From IDS-8 sp035304345 (GTDB taxonomy: Bacteria; Pseudomonadota; Gammaproteobacteria; Steroidobacterales; Woeseiaceae), in assembly GCA_035304345.1 (NCBI GenBank), contig DATGQE010000066.1:124001-188000 (forward strand): a stretch of DNA of 64,000 nucleotides, in the 5' to 3' direction. The translations under genes were made by a program, and so were the position numbers. This document shows positions 49,622 to 57,662 of this stretch, piece by piece (position 1 is the first letter of the stretch; each line of letters begins with the position of its first letter). The notes below the pieces were generated by a model. It was given only the letters and a program-made list of their open reading frames with translations. It ran no database searches and was not told the origin of the DNA.

Positions 49622-50170
49622 TCACACCGTGCGCCGCTGGGCACGCCGCGACCAGGACCACACGTAGTCGATGCCGCTGATCACGACCGTCACCATGACC
49701 GCCGCGCCGAGCACGATCTCGGCGACCTGGGGCGGCCAGGCGAACGCGGCCCTCAGGAGCACGACGAGCACGTAGAGTAGCTCGAGGGCGGTGTTCAGCT
49801 TGCTGATGCGCGTCGGCTCGCCTTGCACGGGACCGATGAGGAAATTGTAGGCGGCGGCGCCCCCGACGATCACCACGTCGCGCAGCACCACGAGCGCGGC
49901 CAGCCACAGCGGCACCAGGTCCGTGTAGACGAGCGTGATGAAGGCGGCTGCGACGAGCAGCTTGTCGGCGATCGGGTCCAGGATGCCGCCGAGCCGCGTG
50001 TGCCAGCCGAAGCGCTTGGCGAGCCAGCCGTCGAGCCCGTCCGAGAAGCCGGCGATGAAGAACAGCACGATCGCATGCTCGAAGCGCCCGTCGAGCATGG
50101 CGAGCACGACCGGCGCCACCAGCGCGATGCGCAGCAGCGAGATCGCGTTCGGCAGCCAGGCCAGGCTCAC
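49622..50170 (-). CDS. CDP-alcohol phosphatidyltransferase family protein
   Basis: A 182-residue membrane protein with the D-G-x2-D-G-x2-A-x-R/K-x8-G-x3-D-x3-D signature, seen in FSDGLDGWLAKRFGWHTR followed by LGGILDPIADKLL. PNAISLLRIALVAPVVLAML is the usual opening. It is closest in look to PgsA and cardiolipin-synthase-like members; the alcohol acceptor (glycerol phosphate or phosphatidylglycerol) cannot be told. The start is GTG. It lies 6 bases before perM. Confidence 0.9.
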   Translation of the reverse strand: MSLAWLPNAISLLRIALVAPVVLAMLDGRFEHAIVLFFIAGFSDGLDGWLAKRFGWHTRLGGILDPIADKLLVAAAFITLVYTDLVPLWLAALVVLRDVVIVGGAAAYNFLIGPVQGEPTRISKLNTALELLYVLVVLLRAAFAWPPQVAEIVLGAAVMVTVVISGIDYVWSWSRRAQRRTV

Positions 50171-50195
50171 GGGTCATCCACCGTGCGTCGGCCGT

Positions 50196-51356
50196 TCATG
50201 GCCGGTAGCGGAATGCCAGTGCGATTGCCGTGCCTCCCGGCCGGTACGACGGCGCGGGCTCGAGCAAGCTGCTCATCTCCAGCACGCGCCGGAGCCGCTC
50301 CTCGCCGCCATGGCAACTCACGCGATACACGACGCTGTCGCCCTGCACGCTCTCGACCGCGAGCTCGTCCAGGAGATCGATCCCCTCCAGGTAACTCTGC
50401 ACCGCGCCGAACGCCGCCACGGAATCGATGCCGGAGACGGAGAGCGAGAACGTCGCCAGGCTGGCGTCACCGGCAATCGCGAACCGGGCCGCCATCGACT
50501 CCGCCAGTTGCGCGATCACCGCTTCGGGCTCGCCCGTCCACTCGTGCTGCTCGTCCCCGAAATACCACGACCAGCGATGGCTGGCCGGCTCGTAGGCCCG
50601 CATCCGCCCGACCAGCACCGAGCCGGCGCCGTAGCGCCGCGACGCCTCGAGCAGCCGGTCGTCGAACCCGCCCCAGACGTCGCTGAAGCTCACCCGGCCC
50701 AGGTCTTCCGCGTCGAGCAGCGGGAACGCGACCGGCAGGCCGCGCCGCAGCGCGGCATCCTGCACCCGCTCGCGCAGCAAGGCGGCATCGCGCGCCGGGT
50801 CGCGCGGCAAGGCGGCCGCCTCGGCGGGGTCGCGCGGCAGGGCGGCATCCGGCGACGGGTCGTGCGGCAGGCGGTCACGCTCGATGGCGAGCTCCGCCTC
50901 GCCGTCTTCCAGGACGTCGCCGGCAGCGATGATCTCGCGCTCGCCCTGCCCCCAGTCCACCGCCAGCCACACGAGCGTGAGCGGGCGGTCGTCGCCCCAC
51001 ACCGTGACGTTCGCGCTGCGCAGCATGCGCTCGATGGCGGCACCGTCGAACGTGACCCAGAGCGTGCCGTTCTCGCCCGGCCGGAACTGCAGCACGTAGC
51101 GGGCGGGATCCGGGAACAGCTCCGCGATCTCGGGCGCGGCGAGCGGCTCGGCCAGCCCGGTCACCCTGGAAAGCACCTGCGAGAGCGCGTCCGCGTACGC
51201 CGCGTTGCGCCCCTCGGCGGTGTCGCGCTCCAGCGGGGCCTCGGCCGTGTAAAGCGAGCTGGCCACCGCGACCGGGACCGACAACCAGGCCAGCAACGCC
51301 ATGAGAATCAGCGGCAAAGGACCCGTTCTGAACGTACTGCAGGAGCTATGGTTCAT
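50196..51356 (-). CDS. DUF2066 domain-containing exported protein
   Basis: A 386-residue protein with an N-terminal signal segment (about 13-33, ending VAVASS). The DUF2066 pattern is seen in LYTAEAPLERDTAEGRNAAY, ADALSQVLSRVTG, VLQFRPGENGTLWVTFDGAAI, and further on in VLVGRMRAYEPASHRWSWYF. Residues about 160-195 are a low-complexity insertion made of a 10-residue repeat (AALPRDPA type) coded by 30-bp tandem repeats. The position beside purM, with a phosphatidyltransferase, perM and hda downstream, is typical of this family in gammaproteobacteria. The function is unknown. Confidence 0.88.
   Translation of the reverse strand: MNHSSCSTFRTGPLPLILMALLAWLSVPVAVASSLYTAEAPLERDTAEGRNAAYADALSQVLSRVTGLAEPLAAPEIAELFPDPARYVLQFRPGENGTLWVTFDGAAIERMLRSANVTVWGDDRPLTLVWLAVDWGQGEREIIAAGDVLEDGEAELAIERDRLPHDPSPDAALPRDPAEAAALPRDPARDAALLRERVQDAALRRGLPVAFPLLDAEDLGRVSFSDVWGGFDDRLLEASRRYGAGSVLVGRMRAYEPASHRWSWYFGDEQHEWTGEPEAVIAQLAESMAARFAIAGDASLATFSLSVSGIDSVAAFGAVQSYLEGIDLLDELAVESVQGDSVVYRVSCHGGEERLRRVLEMSSLLEPAPSYRPGGTAIALAFRYRP
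50771..50874 (+). repeat. 30-bp tandem repeat within the DUF2066 gene
   Basis: Three full units (50771-50800, 50801-50830, 50831-50860) and a partial fourth (from 50861) share the core CGCGCGGCA(A/G)GGCGGC with a GGGT end. The period is 30 bases, so the frame is kept and each unit codes 10 residues. Confidence 0.85.
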
Positions 51357-51499
51357 GGCGCGGAATGACGTCGGTCCCGACTCCGGAAGCGAAAAAACGA
51401 CAGATGGTCGTGTCTTTGCGGCGCCCGTGCAATCCCCGGCGAATCCGTTGTGCGCCCTTTCGGCGTTCCGCTCCCGCCCCGGCCGCGGGCGGCGATTGC

Positions 51500-51506
51500 T
51501 ATTATA
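51500..51506. promoter_or_regulatory. Overlapping divergent -10 elements for purM and the DUF2066 gene
   Basis: On the plus strand TATTAT (51500-51505) is preceded by TGC, giving an extended -10 whose start point would lie only a few bases before the purM ATG at 51515. On the minus strand 51506-51501 reads TATAAT, facing the DUF2066 gene with a leader of about 138 bases. No ribosome-binding site fits between the -10 and the purM ATG. Confidence 0.5.
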
Positions 51507-51514
51507 TCGTCCTC

Positions 51515-52564
51515 ATGAGCATCAAGCCGTTGACCTACAAGGATGCCGGCGTCGATATCGACGCGGGAAACCGGCTCGTCGAGCGCATACGCCCCGCTGT
51601 CGCACGCACGCGACGGCCCGAGGTGCTGGCCGGTCTCGGCGGCTTCGGCGGCCTTTTCGCCCTGCCGCCCGGGCGTTACCGCGAGCCCGTGCTGGTGTCC
51701 GGCACCGACGGCGTCGGGACCAAGCTCAAGCTGGCACAGCAGCTCGAGCGCCACGACGACATCGGCATCGACCTCGTCGCCATGTGCGTGAACGACGTCG
51801 TCGTGCAGGGCGCCGAGCCCCTGTTCTTCCTCGACTACTTCGCCTGCGGGCGCCTCGACGTGGACGTGGCGGCACGGGTGATCGACGGCATCGCGCGCGG
51901 CTGCGAGGAGGCCGGCGCGGCGCTCATCGGCGGCGAAACCGCCGAGATGCCGGACATGTACGCTCTCGGCGAGTACGACCTCGCCGGCTTCTGCGTGGGC
52001 GCCGTGGAACGCGCGGACCTGGTCGACGGCAGCGGCGTCGTCGCGGGCGACGTCATCCTGGGCCTCGCGTCCAGCGGTCCCCACTCGAACGGCTTTTCGC
52101 TGATCCGCCGGGTGCTCGAGACGGTGGAGGAGCCACGGGTGGGCGACGCCGTGCCGCGCTGGCCGACGCTCGAAGGCAGGCCGGTGACCGACCTCCTGCT
52201 CGCCCCCACGCGCATCTACGTCAAGCCGCTGCTCGCGCTCATGCGGGAGGTGAAGGTCAAGGCGATGGCGCACATCACGGGCGGCGGCATCACCGAGAAC
52301 CTGCCGCGGGTCCTGCCCGAAGGGGTGCACGCGGCGGTCGACGTCAACGCGTGGCAGCAGGGTGCGCTGTTCGACTGGCTGGCCGAGAAGGGCCGCATCG
52401 ACCCCGACGAGATGCGCCGCACCTTCAACTGCGGGATCGGCATGACCGTCATCGTCGGGCGCGACGAAGCCCCGCGCGCGCTCGAGACGCTCACGTCGCT
52501 CGGAGAAACGGTCTTCGCGATCGGCGAGGTCGTCGCGGGGGCCGGCGGAGTGCGCTACCGTTGA
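51515..52564 (+). CDS. purM: Phosphoribosylformylglycinamidine cyclo-ligase
   Basis: A 349-residue AIR synthetase that closes the imidazole ring in purine synthesis. LTYKDAGVDIDAGNRLVERI opens the protein. VSGTDGVGTKLKLAQQL, MCVNDVVVQGAEPLFFLDYF, IGGETAEMPDMY and HITGGGITENLPRVLPEG are the family's nucleotide-binding blocks. The length is close to E. coli PurM (345). It is followed by purN with a TTGA overlap. The very short leader is noted with the promoter. Confidence 0.98.
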   Translation: MSIKPLTYKDAGVDIDAGNRLVERIRPAVARTRRPEVLAGLGGFGGLFALPPGRYREPVLVSGTDGVGTKLKLAQQLERHDDIGIDLVAMCVNDVVVQGAEPLFFLDYFACGRLDVDVAARVIDGIARGCEEAGAALIGGETAEMPDMYALGEYDLAGFCVGAVERADLVDGSGVVAGDVILGLASSGPHSNGFSLIRRVLETVEEPRVGDAVPRWPTLEGRPVTDLLLAPTRIYVKPLLALMREVKVKAMAHITGGGITENLPRVLPEGVHAAVDVNAWQQGALFDWLAEKGRIDPDEMRRTFNCGIGMTVIVGRDEAPRALETLTSLGETVFAIGEVVAGAGGVRYR

Positions 52565-53235
52565 AGCCTGCGCCCGCACGGGCCGTGATCCTCGTCTCCG
52601 GTGGCGGCACCAACCTGCAGGCGTTCATCGACGCCGTCCGCGAAGGCCGTCTCGACCTCGAGATCGCCGCCGTGCTCAGCGACAAACCCGATGCCTATGC
52701 CCTCGAGCGCGCGCGGCGCGCGCGCATCGCGGCCGAATGCATCGACCGCAGCGCCTACCCGGACCGCGCGGCCTTCGAGGCGGCGCTCGCTGAACGCATC
52801 GCCGCGTATCGGCCGGACCTCGTGCTGCTCGCGGGCTTCATGCGCATCCTCGGACCGGAGATCGTGGCACGCTTCGAGGGCCGCATGCTCAACATCCATC
52901 CTTCGCTGCTGCCCCGTTTCCCGGGGCTGTCCACCCATCGCCGCGTGCTGGAAGCCGGCGATCCCTGGCACGGCTGCACCGTGCATCTCGTCACGGAGGA
53001 GCTCGACGGAGGTCCCGTCATCGCGCAGGCGCGCGTACCCGTGCTGCCCGGCGACACGCCGGAGCGGCTGCAGGCGCGCGTGCTCGAGAAGGAGCACCGC
53101 CTGTACCCTTGGGTGGCGGGGCTGTTTGCGGCCGGCCGCCTCGAGTACCGGGACGGCACCCTGTTCTTCGACGGTCGCGCGCTGGACGAGCCGCTGCAGC
53201 TCCCGGATGAGCCGGCGGGCGCGGCGCGCCGCTAG
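52561..53235 (+). CDS. purN: Phosphoribosylglycinamide formyltransferase
   Basis: A 224-residue enzyme that transfers formyl from 10-formyl-THF to GAR. VILVSGGGTNLQAFIDAV is the phosphate loop, VLLAGFMRILGPEIVARF precedes the catalytic Asn and His in MLNIHPSLLPRFPGLSTHRR, and the catalytic Asp lies in TEELDGGPVIAQARV. The TTG start overlaps the purM stop (TTGA). The stop TAG sits in a CTAG palindrome that is also the stop of convergent dcd. Confidence 0.96.
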   Translation: MKPAPARAVILVSGGGTNLQAFIDAVREGRLDLEIAAVLSDKPDAYALERARRARIAAECIDRSAYPDRAAFEAALAERIAAYRPDLVLLAGFMRILGPEIVARFEGRMLNIHPSLLPRFPGLSTHRRVLEAGDPWHGCTVHLVTEELDGGPVIAQARVPVLPGDTPERLQARVLEKEHRLYPWVAGLFAAGRLEYRDGTLFFDGRALDEPLQLPDEPAGAARR

Positions 53236-53798
53236 GCCTTGGGCAGCGTGACGCCGCGCTGGCCCTGGTACTTGCCGCCCCGGTCCTTGTACGAGACCTC
53301 GCACTCCTCGTCCGCCTCGAGGAACACCATCTGCGCGATCCCCTCGTTCGCGTAGATCTTCGCCGGCAGCGGCGTCGTGTTCGAGAACTCGAGCGTGACG
53401 TGGCCTTCCCACTCGGGCTCGAGCGGCGTGACGTTGACGATGATGCCGCAGCGCGCGTACGTGGACTTGCCGAGGCAGATCGTCAGGATGTTGCGCGGGA
53501 TCCGGAAATACTCGACGGTGCGGGCGAGCGCGAACGAATTCGGCGGAATGATGCAGACGTCGCTGACCTTGTCGACGAAGCTGCTCTCGTCGAAATTCTT
53601 GGGGTCCACGATCGCCGAATCGATGTTCGTGAAGATCTTGAACTCGTTCGAGCAGCGCACGTCGTAGCCGTAGCTCGACGTGCCGTAGGACACGATCCGC
53701 CCGTGCTCGTTCTCGCGCACCTGCGCGGGCTCGAAGGGGTCGATCATGCCGTGCTCGAGCGCCATCCGGCGGATCCAGCGATCCGATTTGATGCTCAT
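53232..53798 (-). CDS. dcd: dCTP deaminase
   Basis: A 188-residue trimeric enzyme that converts dCTP to dUTP. SYGTSSYGYDVRCSNEFKIF, FVLARTVEYFRIP-like FALARTVEYFRIP, and STYARCGIIVNVTPLEPEWE supply the nucleotide-binding residues, with the catalytic Glu in HVTLEFSNTTPLPAKIY. The end is KYQGQRGVTLPKA. It lies 26 bases downstream of apbC on the same strand. Confidence 0.97.
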   Translation of the reverse strand: MSIKSDRWIRRMALEHGMIDPFEPAQVRENEHGRIVSYGTSSYGYDVRCSNEFKIFTNIDSAIVDPKNFDESSFVDKVSDVCIIPPNSFALARTVEYFRIPRNILTICLGKSTYARCGIIVNVTPLEPEWEGHVTLEFSNTTPLPAKIYANEGIAQMVFLEADEECEVSYKDRGGKYQGQRGVTLPKA

Positions 53799-53824
53799 TC
53801 TCGTTGTCTCCGGCCCACGCTTGT

Positions 53825-54919
53825 CTAGCTGTCCTCGACCACGATGTCGGGGAAGCGACGGCTGTAGTCCCGGCCCTGCATGGCCAGCCGCGCAGCCATG
53901 CGCCGGGCGGTGCGCTGGTAGGCCAGCGCGACGGAGCCACCCGGCTCGGCGATCACGCTCGGCGTGCCGCCGTCGGTCTGCTCGCGGATGCGCCGGTCCA
54001 GCGGGAGCTGCCCGAGCAGCTCGACGTCGTACTCCGCCGCCATGCGCTCGCCTCCCCCGCTGCCGAATACCGGTTCCTCGAACCCGCAGTTGCTGCAGAC
54101 GTGCGTGCTCATGTTCTCGACGATGCCGAGCACCGGAACCGAGACCTTGCGGAACATCTGCAGGCCCTTGCGGGCGTCGAGCAGCGCGATGTCCTGCGGC
54201 GTGGTGACGATCACGGCGCCGCTCACGGGCACCCGCTGCGACAACGTGAGCTGGATGTCCCCGGTGCCGGGCGGCATGTCCACGAACAGGTAATCGAGGC
54301 TCCCCCAGGCCGTCTGCTGGATGAGCTGCGTCAGCGCCTGGGTGACCATCGGCCCGCGCCAGGCCATCGGCTGGTCGGCGTCGATCAGGAAGCCGATCGA
54401 CATGACCTTCAGGCCATGGGCTTCGAGCGGCGTCATGGTCTTGCCGTCCGGGCTCGTCGGCCGCCGCCCGGTGAGCCCGAGCATCATCGGCTGGCTGGGA
54501 CCGTAAATGTCGGCATCGAGCACGCCCACCGCGGCCCCGTCGCGGGCGAGCGCGGCCGCGAGGTTCACGGCCGTGGTCGATTTGCCCACGCCGCCCTTGC
54601 CCGACGCGACGGCGATGACGTTGCTGACGTCGGGCAGCGGCTTGAGCGTCGGCTGCACGCCATGCACGGCGATGCGGCTCGCCAGCTCGACCTCGACGTT
54701 TTCCACGCCGGCGACGCGCCGCGCGAGCTCGGCGAGCTCCGCTTCCAGCGCGCCGCGCACGGTTTCGAACGGGAACCCGAGCTCGATCGCGACCCGCACG
54801 ACCTGCCCTTCGACGTCTGCGCGGCGGACTTTGCCCACCGCGCCGACCGGATAGCCGACCTCCCCCGGGGTCGCGGCTTCAAGAGCCTGTTTCAGTTCGG
54901 AATTTGATGACGCTGTCAC
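53825..54919 (-). CDS. apbC: Mrp/ApbC-type iron-sulfur cluster carrier ATPase
   Basis: A 364-residue protein. The N-terminal MIP18-like domain (about 15-85) precedes a deviant Walker A ATPase domain, VIAVASGKGGVGKSTTAVNL. VGVLDADIYGPSQPMMLG, DYLFVDMPPGTGDIQLTLSQ and the cluster-binding CxxC in STHVCSNCGFEEPVFG are present. It carries [4Fe-4S] clusters to apoproteins. The GTG start is preceded by GGCGGA. In E. coli the gene is next to metG; here the kinase and pil module lies between. Confidence 0.95.
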   Translation of the reverse strand: MTASSNSELKQALEAATPGEVGYPVGAVGKVRRADVEGQVVRVAIELGFPFETVRGALEAELAELARRVAGVENVEVELASRIAVHGVQPTLKPLPDVSNVIAVASGKGGVGKSTTAVNLAAALARDGAAVGVLDADIYGPSQPMMLGLTGRRPTSPDGKTMTPLEAHGLKVMSIGFLIDADQPMAWRGPMVTQALTQLIQQTAWGSLDYLFVDMPPGTGDIQLTLSQRVPVSGAVIVTTPQDIALLDARKGLQMFRKVSVPVLGIVENMSTHVCSNCGFEEPVFGSGGGERMAAEYDVELLGQLPLDRRIREQTDGGTPSVIAEPGGSVALAYQRTARRMAARLAMQGRDYSRRFPDIVVEDS

Positions 54920-55066
54920 ATTTCCGCCAATTGCGTTAGGTTAAGTTTTCCGCATGCCGGCACGAGCCGGCCGGGCGCGCCGCCAGGGGACGGGCGCACA
55001 TTGTATCGGACATGGACCCGCGGCGAACCTCGGACGGGCCTGCCGGCCCCGACGCGGGGTTCATGG

Positions 55067-55072
55067 CATAAT
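55067..55072 (+). promoter_or_regulatory. Putative -10 element for the HEAT-kinase/pilT/pilU operon
   Basis: CATAAT within GGCATAATT is the same core seen before metG (60327-60332). It would give a leader of about 180 bases before the kinase ATG at 55260. No clear -35 is present. The 340-base gap from apbC (54920) to the kinase holds no gene that I can support. Confidence 0.4.
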
Positions 55073-55200
55073 TCCGGCGGGTGGCGGGAGCGGCTGCGGG
55101 CGGATTCCAACGTCAGGACAAGACCTCATGTCGGCAACGACTTGAGCAAGAACACCAATTGACTGCGAAAACGATCGAGCGACTGGCGATTTCCGGTGAC

Positions 55201-55234
55201 GGAGTGTGCTGCACTCCGGCGGTCCGGGAGTGCA
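55201..55234 (+). promoter_or_regulatory. Alternative hairpins in the kinase leader
   Basis: GGAGTG (55201-55206), CACTCC (55212-55217) and GGAGTG (55227-55232) lie in a row. The middle element can pair with the first (6 bp, 5-base loop) or the third (8 bp as TGCACTCC/GGAGTGCA, 9-base loop), so two exclusive structures are possible. The second ends 25 bases before the ATG. It does not match a known riboswitch that I recognise. Confidence 0.4.
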
Positions 55235-55259
55235 CATCGGCATGGTGCCGCGGGGGCTT

Positions 55260-57662
55260 ATGGCCATACTAGGCGGTTTCCGCGCCGATCAACTGATCAG
55301 CCAGCTCATCAGCGAAACCGATACGACCTCGCCTAACGCGCAGAAGCTCACGGAGCGGCTGAAGAAACTCGGGCCCAAGGTGATCCCGAAGGCGATCGAG
55401 GCCCTGGCGATCAGCGATCGGACGCACCAGATGCTGTTCGTCGACATCCTGGCGAGCCAGGTCAGCGACAAGACGCTCAAGTTCTACAAGGAGGGGCTGG
55501 CCGACGGCGGCGATCGCGTCGTCTCCGGCACCGCGTGGGCGCTCTCGTCCAGCAACAACTACAACGCCAACGCGCTGCTCGATTTCCTGGATGAGCCGGA
55601 CGTCTCGAAGCCGGCGGTGATCGAGATCCTCAAGGTCCACAAGCACAACCTGAGCGTGCACGACCTCCTGCGCCGGGCCTACGAGCTCGACACGAAGGAA
55701 AAAGCCGCCCTCTTCAAGATCATCGAGGAGATCGTCACCGAGGACATGGTGCCCGACCTGATCGCCCGGATGGGCGGCAAAGATCCCGCGGTCAAGATCC
55801 ACCTCATCAACCTGCTGGCCCGGTTCGACAATCGCGAGATCGACGCGGCGCTCGAGATGCAGCTCGGCGACCCGAACAAGCTCGTGCGGAGCGCGGCGCT
55901 CGGCGCCCTGGCGCAGCGCGGCGGCGGGGCCAACGTGGCGAAGGTCGCGAAATGCCTGCTCGATCCCGACCTCGACGTGCAGAACAAGGCCGTCGACGTC
56001 CTGATCCGGATGAACCACCCGGAGACGATCCGGCACCTCGTGCCGGCGCTGAAGGACGAGTCCGAGTACACGCGCCGCGCCGCCGTCGAGGTGCTGAACG
56101 AGATCGGCACCGTGGATTCCGTCAAGTACCTGCTGGAAGCGATCAAGGACGACGACTGGTGGGTGCGCGCGCGCGCCGGCGACGCGCTGGCGGAGATCGG
56201 GGGACCGAAGGTCGTGGACTCGGTGCTCCAGCTCATCCGCGACGAGGACGAGGACATCCGCCGCACGGCGATCGAGATCCTGAACGCGACCCGCGACGAG
56301 CGCGCGGTCGACGAGCTGATCAAGGCCACCGACGACACGGACTGGTGGGTACGCGAACGCGCGGTGGACGCGCTGTCGCAGATCGGCAGCCCCAAGGCCG
56401 TGCCGAAGCTCGTCAGCATGCTGGGCCAGAACCCGAAGACCGACAGCGTGGTCGTCCGCGCGCTCGGCAAGCTCGGCGACCACAAGATCGTCGACAAGAT
56501 CCTGCCGCTGCTCAAGCGGCCCGAGCGCGAGATCCAGGTCGAGGCGATCAAGGCCCTCGCCCACCTCGTCGACCAGAAGCGTGCGGAGTCGGTCCGGCAG
56601 CTTCTCAACAAGATCAAGCTGTCGAGCACCGGCGATTCGACCATCATCAACATCGCCGACAAGGCGATCAAGGAGCTCGACGCGAAGTTCTCCGCCACGG
56701 TGCTCGAGGAGAATGCCCGCGCCGAGAAGATCCGCGCCGAGAAGAGCGGCGAGCACACGCGCACCCTGCTGATCGAGAACGAGGACATCGACCAGCTCAT
56801 CGCCGCGAAGCAGGACGAGGTCCTCGACATTTCCAAGCTGCAGCCCGGCGACCTCATCGACGGGCGTTACCGCTTCATCGAGAAGATCGGCAAGGGCGCG
56901 TTCGGCACGGTGCTCCTGATGGAGGACGAGGTCGTCGACGAGCGGCTGATCCTCAAGTTCCTGAATCCCAACGTCTCCTCCGACGAGGAGATGATGAAGC
57001 GCTTCGTCCACGAGCTGCGGTACTCGCGCAAGATCACGCACCGCAACGTCATCCGCATCTACGACTTCCTGCGGCTGCAGGGCTGCTACGCGATCTCGAT
57101 GGAATACTTCCCTTCGCACACCTTGTCGGCCGAGATCCCGGACGGCAAGCCGATGGCGTTCGACAAGGCGCTCAAGTACTCCTGCGACATCGCGACCGGC
57201 ATGGCCGTGGCGCACCAGGCCGGCGTCATCCACCGCGACCTGAAGCCCGCCAACATCCTCGTGAACGACGAGGGCCTGCTGAAGATCGTGGACTTCGGGG
57301 TGGCCGCGGCCGCCAGCAGCGGCGACACGCAGCTCACGAAGACCGGGTACGTGATCGGCTCGCCGAAGTACATGGCGCCGGAGCAGATTCTCGGCAAGAA
57401 GGTGGACGAGGCGGCCGACATCTACAGCGTCGGCGTCATCATGTACGAGATGGTCACGGGACAGCCGCCCTACACGCGCGGCGACCACATGTCGGTGATG
57501 TACCAGCACGTGCAGGGCAAGGCCAAGCCGGTCAAGGAGCTGAACCCGAACGTGCCGGACGACTACGCCGCGGTGATCGCCAAGGCGATGTCGGTGGACA
57601 AGACGAAACGCTACCGCTCGATGGACGAGCTCCTCGATGCTTTGGAATCGGTGAAGCTGTAA
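55260..57662 (+). CDS. HEAT-repeat protein fused to a Ser/Thr protein kinase
   Basis: About 800 residues, with no membrane segment. Residues about 60-455 are tandem HEAT/PBS-lyase-like repeats (YTRRAAVEVLNEIGTVDSVK, WWVRARAGDALAEIGGPKVV, DIRRTAIEILNATRDERAVD and more). Residues about 533-800 are a complete Hanks kinase: Gly loop IGKGAFGTVLLM, Lys in RLILKFLNP, catalytic HRDLKPANILVND, DFG in KIVDFGVAAA and APE in YMAPEQILG. It should be active. The ATG at 55260 has GGGGG upstream; in-frame ATGs at 55206 and 55242 are possible. The stop directly abuts the PilT-like ATG. The substrate is unknown. Confidence 0.9.
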   Translation: MAILGGFRADQLISQLISETDTTSPNAQKLTERLKKLGPKVIPKAIEALAISDRTHQMLFVDILASQVSDKTLKFYKEGLADGGDRVVSGTAWALSSSNNYNANALLDFLDEPDVSKPAVIEILKVHKHNLSVHDLLRRAYELDTKEKAALFKIIEEIVTEDMVPDLIARMGGKDPAVKIHLINLLARFDNREIDAALEMQLGDPNKLVRSAALGALAQRGGGANVAKVAKCLLDPDLDVQNKAVDVLIRMNHPETIRHLVPALKDESEYTRRAAVEVLNEIGTVDSVKYLLEAIKDDDWWVRARAGDALAEIGGPKVVDSVLQLIRDEDEDIRRTAIEILNATRDERAVDELIKATDDTDWWVRERAVDALSQIGSPKAVPKLVSMLGQNPKTDSVVVRALGKLGDHKIVDKILPLLKRPEREIQVEAIKALAHLVDQKRAESVRQLLNKIKLSSTGDSTIINIADKAIKELDAKFSATVLEENARAEKIRAEKSGEHTRTLLIENEDIDQLIAAKQDEVLDISKLQPGDLIDGRYRFIEKIGKGAFGTVLLMEDEVVDERLILKFLNPNVSSDEEMMKRFVHELRYSRKITHRNVIRIYDFLRLQGCYAISMEYFPSHTLSAEIPDGKPMAFDKALKYSCDIATGMAVAHQAGVIHRDLKPANILVNDEGLLKIVDFGVAAAASSGDTQLTKTGYVIGSPKYMAPEQILGKKVDEAADIYSVGVIMYEMVTGQPPYTRGDHMSVMYQHVQGKAKPVKELNPNVPDDYAAVIAKAMSVDKTKRYRSMDELLDALESVKL

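Noticed and set aside
50771..50874. A CRISPR-like array
   Set aside because: The 30-bp units follow each other without spacers and lie in frame within a coding sequence.
55081..55259. A c-di-GMP (GEMM) riboswitch before the kinase-pil operon
   Set aside because: The leader is long enough and the context is tempting, but I cannot match the conserved GEMM core or its tetraloop pairing.
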